A stretch of 64,000 bases of DNA from NCBI GenBank assembly GCA_902773835.1, contig CACYFZ010000002.1, forward strand, positions 102,488-166,487. The letters run 5' to 3'. Below, piece by piece: positions 16,118 to 24,733 of the stretch. The notes below the pieces were generated by a model, which had not been told where the DNA came from, searched no databases, and saw only the letters and a list, made by a program, of their open reading frames with translations. The number at the start of each line of letters is the position of its first letter. Within the stretch, counting starts at the first letter, position 1. This DNA is from an uncultured Eubacteriales bacterium. Its GTDB lineage: Bacteria > Bacillota > Clostridia > Peptostreptococcales > Anaerovoracaceae. Position numbers and translations under genes: made by a program.

Positions 16118-18115
16118 ATGGGCAAAAAACGCGCGATATCATTAATTGCTATATTGTTGACGCTATGCTTCGTTGCGGGAGCGTGGCTTCTTTTGTTTGA
16201 AGGTCGATCCGATACAGATGGCAGCAAATCGGCAGATGAAGCAAGCAAAGCTGCTTTAGAGATTATCTCCGAAGGCAGCGATGAAGTGTCTGAGGGCTCT
16301 ATCGCGTCAGTAGAAAGTATTCTCGGTGATTGGATTACTGCAGACAGAGTATATTCTCATCGCGGAAGCGCAGGCTCGAATGAGCACAGCTTCGAAGCTT
16401 ATGATGCCGCTATTGAGGCGGGCTCTCATAATATAGAGCAGGATGTTGTCATTTCTAAGGATGGTACTTTGTATGTATCCCATGATTTAACAGCCGCTGC
16501 AATGACAGGAGATGGAAGAGCTTATTCGGATATGACAGATGCAGAGATAGATTCTCTGACAACAAATTCCGGAGGGCACATTTTAAAGCTCAGTGAGGTC
16601 TTCGAGAAATACGGGAACAGAGTACATTACTTAATTGAGCTTAAGTCGGAAGATGACGCAACTATAGAAGCATTTAAGGATGTTATAGATAAAAATGAAG
16701 TCGAGGGAATAATCACTGTTCAATCAACAGATCTAAAGGTGCTGAACAAATTGGAAGATATATACCCGGAGATGCCGAAACTTTATCTTTGCAAGACGCA
16801 GTCTGATGTAAGCACGGGAATCAACTCCGATGTCACAGACAGTGTGTGTGTAAGCAATGGCTTGGTTTCTCAGTCTAATTGCGATGCTGTGCATGACGCC
16901 GGAAAAGACTTTTCCGCATGGACTCTCGACAGCGAATATGAGATAACGAATGCCATAGATATCGGAGCGGATTCATATTTTACAAATGATACGTCTCTTG
17001 CAATTGAGTTGGAGAAAAAGCTAAGACCGTTCAGGATAAAAACTCAGAGCGCTGACGGTCACAGCACCATATTCTTCGCATCTGATTATCAGCCGGAAGA
17101 GGGCTTCGACGCACCTAAAGATACTTTGGCAGCGTTGCTATCGTCAGCCATATCGGACGGAAAGACTCCCGACGCAGTCGTAATGTGCGGAGACTATACA
17201 AATGAGCACGGACTATACGACTACCAACTTAGTCCCGATGATTCAATAAACGAGATTAAAGAAGTCGTGAGAGAAGCGGCTCCGGAAGTGAAAGGCAGCA
17301 ATATGATTTTCGTACAGGGAAATCACGATGCTATGGGTGATTTGATTTCACAAAGCGGACTTCATGAATATGACAACTATTTGATATATGTCTTAAATAC
17401 AGAGGAAGACTTCCCTTGGAGCCAGGGGAAAACAGCCGGCAGTTATGACAAGGTCAGTGCTGCAGCAACAGATATGAAGGAGTGCTTCGACAAACTAATT
17501 GCCGAAGGGGAGACCAGACCCGTGTTTATTGCAGGTCATGTGCCGCTACACTACTCCGCACGCACATCATCCAGGCACTCTACGGGAGATAATCTATACT
17601 CATCGCTCATATTTGATGTCGTAAATGAGGCGGCCGGATCGCTGGATATAATATATATGCACGGACATAATCACAATAAAGGTTGGGACTGTTATATGGG
17701 TGGTGCCGCTGCATACAAGGCGGTCGGTGACGAAATCATTATTCCGGTGTTTCATGACGGAGACAAAACAACAGATGATTTCGAAGAAAAAACATTGAAC
17801 TTCACATATTTAAACGCCGGATATACAGGATATTATATGAACTGCGCCGCATCAGACTATGACGGCGAATCATATAAAGCGGCAGATGAGACACTGACGG
17901 CTACGGTCTGCGAAGTCTACAAGGACAGAATTGAGATTACCCGTTATGATACGGAAGGACGACATGTTCTCGGTGCCGCCGGAGAAGCCAATCCGTATAA
18001 AGACGGAATCGACAAAGATATTATAGGACAAGAGTACTACAGCAAAGAAACTGAAAGTCCGGCGGTAATAAAAAGAAAAGATGTAAAAGAAGAAGCACTC
18101 GATGATGCTGCGTAG
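16118..18115 (+). CDS. Exported glycerophosphodiester phosphodiesterase fused to a calcineurin-like phosphoesterase
   Basis: A 665-residue exported protein: an N-terminal membrane/signal segment (~5-27), a low-complexity linker, a GDPD domain (~75-305) and a metallophosphatase domain (~310-620). GDPD residues appear in YSHRGSAGSNEHSFEAY, IEQDVVISKDGTLYVSHD and LIELKS. The second domain shows ASDYQ, CGDYTNE, VQGNHDAMGD, AGHVPLHY and MHGHNHN, the metal-ligand set of calcineurin-like enzymes. The pairing suggests breakdown of a glycerol-phosphate polymer or phosphodiester, with removal of the released phosphate. The next gene makes or extends a glycerol-phosphate polymer. No C-terminal anchor is seen. 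Confidence 0.83.
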   Translation: MGKKRAISLIAILLTLCFVAGAWLLLFEGRSDTDGSKSADEASKAALEIISEGSDEVSEGSIASVESILGDWITADRVYSHRGSAGSNEHSFEAYDAAIEAGSHNIEQDVVISKDGTLYVSHDLTAAAMTGDGRAYSDMTDAEIDSLTTNSGGHILKLSEVFEKYGNRVHYLIELKSEDDATIEAFKDVIDKNEVEGIITVQSTDLKVLNKLEDIYPEMPKLYLCKTQSDVSTGINSDVTDSVCVSNGLVSQSNCDAVHDAGKDFSAWTLDSEYEITNAIDIGADSYFTNDTSLAIELEKKLRPFRIKTQSADGHSTIFFASDYQPEEGFDAPKDTLAALLSSAISDGKTPDAVVMCGDYTNEHGLYDYQLSPDDSINEIKEVVREAAPEVKGSNMIFVQGNHDAMGDLISQSGLHEYDNYLIYVLNTEEDFPWSQGKTAGSYDKVSAAATDMKECFDKLIAEGETRPVFIAGHVPLHYSARTSSRHSTGDNLYSSLIFDVVNEAAGSLDIIYMHGHNHNKGWDCYMGGAAAYKAVGDEIIIPVFHDGDKTTDDFEEKTLNFTYLNAGYTGYYMNCAASDYDGESYKAADETLTATVCEVYKDRIEITRYDTEGRHVLGAAGEANPYKDGIDKDIIGQEYYSKETESPAVIKRKDVKEEALDDAA

Positions 18116-18130
18116 AGTATAATAAGAGGC

Positions 18131-19222
18131 ATGGGAAAGAAAAAAGGAAGAGTCGCGATTATAAGTCGCGAGAGCAACAAGAAAACAATAGATGTAAGAA
18201 TGTTGGAGGAGGAGCTTCGCAGACGCGGAGTTAAAGTGCAGACTCTGTGCAAACTTCTTACTAAAGATAAATCTATTAAGTCCCTCGGATATATCGGACA
18301 TGTAATCAAGCAAGAGGCAGCTATACTTCGTGCAGATGTTGTCGTACTTGATACATACTGTATACCTGCCAGCATGATTCCGCACGGAAAGGGAACTAAG
18401 ATTATTCAGATGTGGCATGCTTTGGCTGCGATTAAAAAATTCGGCTGGCAGACAGTAGGAAAGAAAGACGGCAGCAGCGAGAAGACGGCTAAACTTATGA
18501 AGATGCATAAGGGCTATGATTATGTTATAGCTTCAAGTGACATAACTGCAGAGCATTTCAGTGAAGGATTCAGGACAGACAGATCTAAAACAGTTAAGCA
18601 AGGACTTCCTCGAATAGACTATATAAAAAGTGTATCTTCAGGCAGTTTGAGGAGCGAGATACAAAACCGAATATACGGAAGGTATCCGTCACTGGAAAAA
18701 AGTGATAAGAAGTTGGTGCTCTATGCACCTACTTTCAGAAGAAATTCAGATGTCAGCAGTGACATCGCAGCTCTGGCAGATGCAATAAATTACGAAAATT
18801 ATAATCTTGTTGTGAAATTGCACCCGGTTTATAGAGGGACGGATATATCCGATGGATATCCGAACGTGATATTCGATGATGACTTCAAATCCTTTGATTG
18901 GCTGTCTGTTGCGGATGTCATAATCAGTGATTATTCATCTCTCGTAGTGGAGGCGACGCTTGCAGACAAGCCGCTGTACCTGTATACATTTGATATTGAA
19001 GAATACATTGCAGGCACCGGCCTTAATACCGACTTCAGTAAAGAGCCTATTGCTCCGTACGTGTTTAAGGATCCGAGCGATCTGGCGGCCGAGTTGGATA
19101 AACCATACGACATGTCAAAGCTGCATGCATTCAGAGACAGATACATAGATATCGATATCGGGGAAGGTGAAGGCAATTACTGCACTGCTAAACTGGCAGA
19201 TTTTATAGAATCAGTTATCTAG
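18131..19222 (+). CDS. CDP-glycerol:poly(glycerophosphate) glycerophosphotransferase-like protein (TagB/TagF family)
   Basis: A 363-residue enzyme of the CDP-glycerol glycerophosphotransferase family, expected to add glycerol phosphate to a teichoic-acid-type chain on the cytoplasmic face. Family motifs are QMWHALAAIKKFG, QGLPRIDY, LYAPTFRRNSD, VVKLHP and ADVIISDYSSLVVEA, then PLYLY. It is shorter than TagF and closer to TagB in size, with no membrane segment. A TATAAT box at 18118-18123 lies seven bases before the ATG with no ribosome binding site, as for the preceding gene. The -35 region is poor, so read-through from upstream is also possible. Confidence 0.85.
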   Translation: MGKKKGRVAIISRESNKKTIDVRMLEEELRRRGVKVQTLCKLLTKDKSIKSLGYIGHVIKQEAAILRADVVVLDTYCIPASMIPHGKGTKIIQMWHALAAIKKFGWQTVGKKDGSSEKTAKLMKMHKGYDYVIASSDITAEHFSEGFRTDRSKTVKQGLPRIDYIKSVSSGSLRSEIQNRIYGRYPSLEKSDKKLVLYAPTFRRNSDVSSDIAALADAINYENYNLVVKLHPVYRGTDISDGYPNVIFDDDFKSFDWLSVADVIISDYSSLVVEATLADKPLYLYTFDIEEYIAGTGLNTDFSKEPIAPYVFKDPSDLAAELDKPYDMSKLHAFRDRYIDIDIGEGEGNYCTAKLADFIESVI

Positions 19223-19241
19223 CCAATACAGAAAGTGATAT

Positions 19242-20522
19242 ATGAGCACAAATAAAAGAGACAAGAAACGTTTAAGCAATAGATATAAGAGGATAAGAGC
19301 AGTTCTGTTTCTGCTCTTGTTTGCTGTTATACTCATAACTCTGTTTTCGGAGAGAGAGCTGTCAGGCTTTGACAGGTCTTCTATGAAGGAAATAGGTGAC
19401 CCTAACGCAAAGGTTCCCGAACTGAAAGCAGAGGGAGCAGAACTATACTGCGTCAATATGGAAGAGGCGATATATCAGAAGAATGCAGATGAAAAAATCG
19501 ATCCTTACAGCATAACCAAAATCCTTACGTGTTATATAGCACTTGAGAATTTGGAACCTGATGAAATGGTTACCGTCTCGGAACATGCGGCAACACCGCT
19601 CGAAGACGGTACGACAATTTGGCTCAAAGAAGGTGAGAAAATCAGCGTGAAAGATCTTCTCTACGGGGCCATGCTTGAGTCCGGAAATGATGCAGCTACT
19701 GCCTTGGCGGAAGCAGTTTCCGGAAGCGAAGAGAAATTTGCAGATGTGATGAATGAGCAGGCCAAGGAATGGGGCTGTGAGAACACACATTTCGTAAATG
19801 CCAACGGATGGAAAAATAAGAATCACTATACGACAGCACACGATTTCGCTATCATAACTGCCAGGTGTTTTGAAAATGAAGAACTGTGTGAAATCGCAAT
19901 GACGGAGGAATACACTTCCGATGCTACCAATATGTCAGAGGCCAGGACTTTCGAGAGCCACACTTTAAGCGGGAAAAAGATAGAAAACCTCGTCGGAGGA
20001 AAGACAGGCGGCTGGACGAGCAAGGATATGTCCTTGGCGGTTAAGTTTAAAAAAGGCAACTTGGAAGGGGTCGTAGTCGTGCTCAGAACCCCAAAGAGAA
20101 AGAATGACGTCAACAAGCTGATTGCTGTCAGTCAGGACCTTACTCCCGGATATACGGTGACGGAAGAAGGCTCTGAAGTATGCGAAGCGAGGGTGAAAGG
20201 CGGAAAAACAACAAAGACCAAGCTGTGCGCATCGGAAACTATTAACGCATATCCGAAAGATCACAAACGAAAAGGTATTAAGGTAAAATTTGACAGAGAC
20301 AAGATAGAGGCCCCTGTCAAAGCAGGTACGGTAGTCGGTACATATACCGTGTATGAGAATGAGGATAAGCTTCAAACGGGTAAATTGATGGCTATGGAAG
20401 ACATAGAAAAAGGATGGTTCCCATCAGCTTTCTATATTTCCAACAGAACAACAGCCCTGCTCGGAGCAGTCATTATTCTCTGGATGTTACTTCTCGCTGT
20501 TTTAAAAAGGACGAATATATAA
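19242..20522 (+). CDS. D-alanyl-D-alanine carboxypeptidase (DacA/PBP5-type serine hydrolase)
   Basis: Trims the terminal D-Ala from peptidoglycan stem peptides outside the cell. The active-site set is complete: SITK (Ser90, Lys93), SGN (147-149) and KTG (254-256). There is an N-terminal membrane segment (~19-36) and a C-terminal membrane helix (~402-422), so the domain is held at the outer membrane face at both ends. The region ~290-395 is the beta-rich C-terminal domain of the family. Its neighbours are teichoic-acid and acyltransferase genes. The next start follows its stop with no gap. Confidence 0.9.
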   Translation: MSTNKRDKKRLSNRYKRIRAVLFLLLFAVILITLFSERELSGFDRSSMKEIGDPNAKVPELKAEGAELYCVNMEEAIYQKNADEKIDPYSITKILTCYIALENLEPDEMVTVSEHAATPLEDGTTIWLKEGEKISVKDLLYGAMLESGNDAATALAEAVSGSEEKFADVMNEQAKEWGCENTHFVNANGWKNKNHYTTAHDFAIITARCFENEELCEIAMTEEYTSDATNMSEARTFESHTLSGKKIENLVGGKTGGWTSKDMSLAVKFKKGNLEGVVVVLRTPKRKNDVNKLIAVSQDLTPGYTVTEEGSEVCEARVKGGKTTKTKLCASETINAYPKDHKRKGIKVKFDRDKIEAPVKAGTVVGTYTVYENEDKLQTGKLMAMEDIEKGWFPSAFYISNRTTALLGAVIILWMLLLAVLKRTNI

Positions 20523-21683
20523 ATGCAGAGGATATATAAATACGATAACGTAAAAGCCCTTCTCATTTTCCTGGTAGTGGTAGGACACATGACATCTGAC
20601 TATGTGTCCGATTCTCATTTGGTGCGCTGGGTTACTCTGTGGATATATATGTTCCATATGCCGGCGTTTATTTTCATTTCCGGTTTGATGCATAAACAGT
20701 ATATTACAGAAGAGAGAGCATCGCTTGGCGCTAAAGGTGAGACCAAGTTCCGTGCGGATAAAGCGTTGGGATTCTTTTTGTGCGGATATGCATTAAAAGT
20801 CTTTCTTCAGATTTCAAGAACATGGATGGGGCAGAATCCGATCTGGTACTGGATAGAAGAGGGCGGCATTCCGTGGTATCTGTTTGTTATGGCAGAGTAT
20901 GAGCTTCTGTTTTATCTGCTGAGACGAATTGACGGCGGCCGGGAAGGCAAAGGCCTCAAGCCGTGGATGGCGATAACGGGAGCCTTTGCTATAAGTGCGG
21001 TCATAGGTTACTTTCCTTCAGTCGGGGATGTTTTATGTCTCTCTCGCATGATTAACTTCCTGCCTATATACATGCTGGGATATTACATGGATATGAGATC
21101 GTTCCTGGAGTTCATAGATCAGAAAAAGTATAAAGCAGCAGGTGTTATAGTGATTATACTATCCCTGGTAATATGCTATTTGCTGCCTTGGGGCGGATAC
21201 AGTCTGCGAAAATGGTTTACAGGCAGAAGATCATATGAATTTCTTTCCGACTTTTTCGGAAGCTACGCTATAACTTTCGGCTGGGCTATAAGACTGGCTG
21301 TATGGGCCTTTGCTATACTGCTCAGTCTGGCGATTATTGCAGTGATACCGAATTGTGACCTCAAATATATAACGACTGTCGGAGCAAGCACTTTAAACGT
21401 TTATTTCTGGCACAGGCCTCTCTGCTATCTTTTCAGAAACTGGGCGGTACTGCCTAAACTATGTGTGCTTTTCGGGGGCACATATGATGCGTCGGCTGCG
21501 GGAACAGCCAAAGGACTCGCATTTGGTGGCAGCCTATGGTCCATGACGGCAGCATTTATAGTTTATATTCTCATCGCTGCTGCAATGACGGCTTTCTTTA
21601 GTCTGAAAGTGTTCGGACATCCGTGTAATGATTTGATGATACTTGCGAGAGTAATTGCCAGAAAAGCTGCAAAAAAGCAGTAG
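20523..21683 (+). CDS. Membrane acyltransferase family 3 (fucose 4-O-acetylase-like)
   Basis: A 386-residue protein with about ten hydrophobic segments, of the acyltransferase-3 (OafA/WecH) family that O-acetylates surface sugars. The N-terminal RIYKYDNVKALLIFLVVVGH contains the family's conserved Asp and His, and MFHMPAFIFISG follows. The ATG is immediately after the carboxypeptidase stop, so the two are co-translated. The acceptor is probably a wall polymer made by nearby genes. That is inference from position. Confidence 0.83.
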   Translation: MQRIYKYDNVKALLIFLVVVGHMTSDYVSDSHLVRWVTLWIYMFHMPAFIFISGLMHKQYITEERASLGAKGETKFRADKALGFFLCGYALKVFLQISRTWMGQNPIWYWIEEGGIPWYLFVMAEYELLFYLLRRIDGGREGKGLKPWMAITGAFAISAVIGYFPSVGDVLCLSRMINFLPIYMLGYYMDMRSFLEFIDQKKYKAAGVIVIILSLVICYLLPWGGYSLRKWFTGRRSYEFLSDFFGSYAITFGWAIRLAVWAFAILLSLAIIAVIPNCDLKYITTVGASTLNVYFWHRPLCYLFRNWAVLPKLCVLFGGTYDASAAGTAKGLAFGGSLWSMTAAFIVYILIAAAMTAFFSLKVFGHPCNDLMILARVIARKAAKKQ

Positions 21684-21690
21684 AAATCTA

Positions 21691-21718
21691 TTGATTTTTG
21701 AATGCTTTCATATATAAT
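21691..21718 (+). promoter_or_regulatory. Promoter of the rpsF-ssb-rpsR operon
   Basis: TTGATT (21691-21696), a 16-base spacer and TATAAT (21713-21718) predict a start near 21725. That is just before the structured leader of rpsF. Confidence 0.65.
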
Positions 21719-21742
21719 TAGTGGGCGCGTCAATTCGGGCGT

Positions 21743-21788
21743 GCATACCTACTGCGCAGGGAGAGCCTGCGCCGATTATGACCACAGG
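21743..21788 (+). ncRNA. Probable S6:S18-binding leader motif (autoregulation)
   Basis: In the rpsF leader, an inner stem GCGCAGG/CCTGCGC closes a short purine loop. An outer stem (GT-g-CATA with TATGAC) surrounds it, with an internal loop carrying CCG directly 3' of the inner stem. That CCG-containing loop is the hallmark of the published S6:S18 mRNA motif, in which the S6:S18 complex represses its own operon. I matched it by eye only. Confidence 0.55.
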
Positions 21789-21798
21789 AGGTGTCAAG

Positions 21799-22089
21799 AT
21801 GAGAGATTATGAACTTCTATTCGTGCTTGATCCTAGCCTGGATGAAGAACAGAAAGCCAACCTCGTAGAGACAGCTAAGTCTGTAATCAACAACGGGGGC
21901 GGTGAGGCCGGTGAGGCTGATGTATGGGGTGAGAAAAAGCTCGCCTACAACATCAATAAGAAAAGCACAGGCTACTATGTAGTTCTTCCGTTCAAGGCAG
22001 ATGCCGAGCTTCCTAAGGAGCTTGACAGAAGACTCAGGATTAACGAAAACGTAATGAGACATATCATCGTCAGCCAGGACGAGGAGTAG
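21799..22089 (+). CDS. rpsF: 30S ribosomal protein S6
   Basis: A 96-residue ribosomal protein of the 30S platform that binds with S18. MRDYELLFVLDPSLDEEQ and the strand pair WGEKKLAYNINKKSTGYYV are typical. I chose the ATG at 21799, which follows AGGAGG. An upstream GTG at 21721 in the same frame lies in the regulatory leader and is not used. It is first in the conserved order S6-SSB-S18. Confidence 0.97.
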   Translation: MRDYELLFVLDPSLDEEQKANLVETAKSVINNGGGEAGEADVWGEKKLAYNINKKSTGYYVVLPFKADAELPKELDRRLRINENVMRHIIVSQDEE

Positions 22090-22108
22090 CAGAAAGGAAG
22101 GACCGGAT

Positions 22109-22627
22109 ATGAATAGCGTAGTACTTATCGGAAGACTTGCGAGAGATCCGGAGCTCTCCTACACGCCTAACACGCAGACTGCAGTTACTCGTTTTACTCT
22201 CGCCGTCGACAGACCGAGAAGACAGGGTGAGGACCAGGGCGCAGATTTCATCCGCGTAACCGTGTTCGGCAGACAGGCAGAGACCTGCGACCGCTACCTG
22301 TCCAAAGGCAGACAGGCAGCCGTACTGGGCAGGATCCAGACAGGAAGCTACAAAAACAGAGAAGGTGTCACAGTGTACACGACTGACATCATTGCCGACA
22401 GAGTCGAGTTCCTCGGCGGAGGCCAGGGCGGACAGACAGGAGCATCCCGCACTACTTTTGCAGGCGGTATGGACAGCCCGTCAATGCCGCAGGCTATGGC
22501 AATGGACGAGCCAAGTGCAGCAGCAGACACACAGGGCACAGCGTTCAGCGCACCACAGAATGATTTAGGCGGTTTTGACGATATGCCGGATTCATTCCAG
22601 GCCGCTGAGGATGATATTCCATTCTAA
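22109..22627 (+). CDS. ssb: Single-stranded DNA-binding protein
   Basis: A 172-residue OB-fold protein (residues ~1-110, [20 protein letters not shown]). It has a flexible Gly/Gln/Ala-rich linker and the acidic tip DDIPF, through which SSB recruits replication and repair proteins. The AGAAAGGAAGG purine run precedes the ATG. The position between rpsF and rpsR is the standard Bacillota arrangement. Confidence 0.97.
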   Translation: MNSVVLIGRLARDPELSYTPNTQTAVTRFTLAVDRPRRQGEDQGADFIRVTVFGRQAETCDRYLSKGRQAAVLGRIQTGSYKNREGVTVYTTDIIADRVEFLGGGQGGQTGASRTTFAGGMDSPSMPQAMAMDEPSAAADTQGTAFSAPQNDLGGFDDMPDSFQAAEDDIPF

Positions 22628-22647
22628 AAGAAAGGAAAGGCACGATA

Positions 22648-22899
22648 ATGGAAAGAAATAGCAGACCAAGACGCATGAATACTGGCATGAGAAGACGTAA
22701 AGTCTGCCAGTTCTGCGCAGATAAAGACAAGAAAATCGACTACAAGGATGCTGAGACTCTCGGTAAATACATTACTGAGAGAGGTAAGATTCTTCCAAGA
22801 AGAGTAACAGGCACATGTGCAATGCACCAGAGAGCTGTTGCTAAGGCTATTAAGAGAGCCAGAGTAGTCGCACTGCTGCCGTTCGATGCGGATCAGTAG
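22648..22899 (+). CDS. rpsR: 30S ribosomal protein S18
   Basis: An 83-residue basic protein that pairs with S6 on the 30S platform. [33 protein letters not shown] and [13 protein letters not shown] match the family. The cysteines (CQFC and TC) suggest the zinc-binding form of S18. It is the last gene before the operon terminator. Confidence 0.97.
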   Translation: MERNSRPRRMNTGMRRRKVCQFCADKDKKIDYKDAETLGKYITERGKILPRRVTGTCAMHQRAVAKAIKRARVVALLPFDADQ

Positions 22900-22912
22900 A
22901 AAGATGAAGACA

Positions 22913-22937
22913 GGCCGGTCCGCAAGGGCCGGTTTTT
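22913..22937 (+). terminator. Terminator of the rpsF-ssb-rpsR operon
   Basis: A compact GC stem (CCGGTCC / GGGCCGG with a GCAA tetraloop, 22915-22932) is followed by TTTTT. The next reading frame opens inside this hairpin, so its upstream TTG cannot be the true start. Confidence 0.9.
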
Positions 22938-22956
22938 GCATTTAGGATTTGAGAAA

Positions 22957-24621
22957 TTGCTGAAAAGAATATTCGAAAAAGCAAAACTCAATAAGAATCG
23001 CCGCAAAGTTCAGCGTATCACAGGCGTTCCTGAGACGGATGAGCCCGTTGTGCTCCAAGAAGTCTTCGAGTCTGTAGAGGAGATGGAGCGCAGAAACGTC
23101 GGTAAACCGAAAAAAGCTCTTAAGGGCAGCAAAGGTGAACTGAAGAAAAAAGCTCCTGAAAAGCTGAAGGCCAAGCGGCGCAGACGCATAAGCAAGAAAA
23201 GGCAGATGAGGCAACTCATAAGTATGATGGCGTTGTTCTTGTTTACTGCTTTTGTTGCTGTATTTTTGATGCATGAACATTATGTAAAGTACCCGGGAAT
23301 ACTGGAAAGAGACACAATTCGTCTTATGGGGCGCGGCAAGGATTACATAGCGTTGAGATGGGATGAGCCCAGAAATACTGAAGAGTATGAGATTTATTAT
23401 AAAGAGTATATAAGAACTGAAAATACAGGGCACGATTCAGAGGACGAGGAATTCGAGCCGGATGAAACTTGGGAGAAGAAAACAACTACGGCAGGAGAAT
23501 TTCAGGTTAGCGACCTAAAGGAATCGTCGTATTATGCCTTTGTGCTCAGGGCTCGCAATGAATATATGGACGGCAGATACACCAAGCCGAGAATATTCTC
23601 AACCAAAAGAACTCAGAATCTTAAGGTGGATAAACATATAACCAAGCTTACTGTGAATGAGCCGTTTAAGATAGATGCCAATGCAAGCACGGAATTGGAA
23701 TTCGTGTCAAGTGATAAAGAAGTAGCGGATATTGACCCTAGGACGGGAAACATTGTACTTAAAGAAGCCGGCTTGACAGAGATTACTGTCAAGGCCAAAG
23801 AGGACAATCAATTCACAGCTGCCACTGAAGTAGTGCAGCTTGAGGTTATAGACTCAGCGGTTGTTCCGGCAGGAGGTGCCTCTGCATTTAATATCTATCA
23901 TCTCTCTCCTGATAACTGCGAGGTGGTGAAGACTGTAACGGGTGCAGGCGGAGCTGTTATCCCGCAGGGACTCGGATACGACGGAGATAATTATTATGTT
24001 GTATTCGGTATGGGAAGCCCGAATCGTATAGTTCGTTATGAGGTTGATGGCGAGGGTTCAGATGTTTCAACTCCGAGAGTAGACCTCGGAAAACCAAACG
24101 GATTTGCTTATGCTGATGAGAATAAAACAGCGTATTGCGTAAAGGGCTGGAGCAGCAGGGCCGTAACGTATGAGCCTGAGACAGGTGCGTACAGTGCCGT
24201 CAGTCTGCCGTACGGATGTTCCGGAATCGGATATGACAGAAAAGAAAAGTTGCTCATGAGCAGTTCCAGAACCGTGATGGCGGCCTATGATATCAGCAAC
24301 GGTTATTCCGTTGAGTATACAACCGGAGTGGTAAGACACTCGGGTAAGACATATACCCAGGACATCGGTGCTCACGGAGGCATAATGCTGAGATGCCTGT
24401 CCGGCGGCAGCAAGCACGGAACAAATTACATCGATTTGTACGATATGAAGCACGGAAATTATTTGGGAACAATTACCTGCGACCTCAGTGAGGTGGAAAG
24501 TGCAATCGTAAACAAGGACGGATATCTGGAAATACTCTCCAATAACAGCGGATCTCCTGACTATATCTGGAGGACTAACATTAATATCGACAGCATATCC
24601 GAAGGGCTTCCGGCGGAATAG
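22957..24621 (+). CDS. Membrane-anchored surface protein: FN3-like, Ig-like (BIG2) and shared C-terminal domain
   Basis: A bitopic protein with a basic, Lys/Arg-rich cytoplasmic N-terminus (~1-85) and one membrane helix (~88-107). Outside are an FN3-like region (~115-222), a BIG2-like Ig domain (~225-305) and a ~245-residue C-terminal domain. Sequence-wise that last domain recurs in the convergent gene 24734-26131 (shared PQGL-Y, YYV-FGMG, GKPN, HSG-YQD and LGEVES-type motifs). Short repeated strands with Y-x-D/N turns suggest a beta-propeller. The start is uncertain: TTG at 22957, after AGGA, is my choice, and the frame opens further up at 22936 inside the S18 terminator. Function is unknown. 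Confidence 0.7.
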   Translation: MLKRIFEKAKLNKNRRKVQRITGVPETDEPVVLQEVFESVEEMERRNVGKPKKALKGSKGELKKKAPEKLKAKRRRRISKKRQMRQLISMMALFLFTAFVAVFLMHEHYVKYPGILERDTIRLMGRGKDYIALRWDEPRNTEEYEIYYKEYIRTENTGHDSEDEEFEPDETWEKKTTTAGEFQVSDLKESSYYAFVLRARNEYMDGRYTKPRIFSTKRTQNLKVDKHITKLTVNEPFKIDANASTELEFVSSDKEVADIDPRTGNIVLKEAGLTEITVKAKEDNQFTAATEVVQLEVIDSAVVPAGGASAFNIYHLSPDNCEVVKTVTGAGGAVIPQGLGYDGDNYYVVFGMGSPNRIVRYEVDGEGSDVSTPRVDLGKPNGFAYADENKTAYCVKGWSSRAVTYEPETGAYSAVSLPYGCSGIGYDRKEKLLMSSSRTVMAAYDISNGYSVEYTTGVVRHSGKTYTQDIGAHGGIMLRCLSGGSKHGTNYIDLYDMKHGNYLGTITCDLSEVESAIVNKDGYLEILSNNSGSPDYIWRTNINIDSISEGLPAE

Positions 24622-24641
24622 CTGAAAAAGACAATAAATAA

Positions 24642-24701
24642 GAGGGGCGACTCTGAATGTGTGTGAAATGAGACATTGAGAGTCGTCCCTCATTATTTGT
24701 T
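24642..24701. terminator. Bidirectional terminator between the paired surface-protein genes
   Basis: A 13-bp stem (24642-24654 with 24679-24691, GAGGGGCGACTCT / AGAGTCGTCCCTC, one G-U pair) is flanked by T-rich sequence on the + side and A-rich sequence on the other. It can serve both convergent genes. Confidence 0.85.
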
Positions 24702-24733
24702 TTGAGAAATAATCCTTCACGGAGTTTATATCT

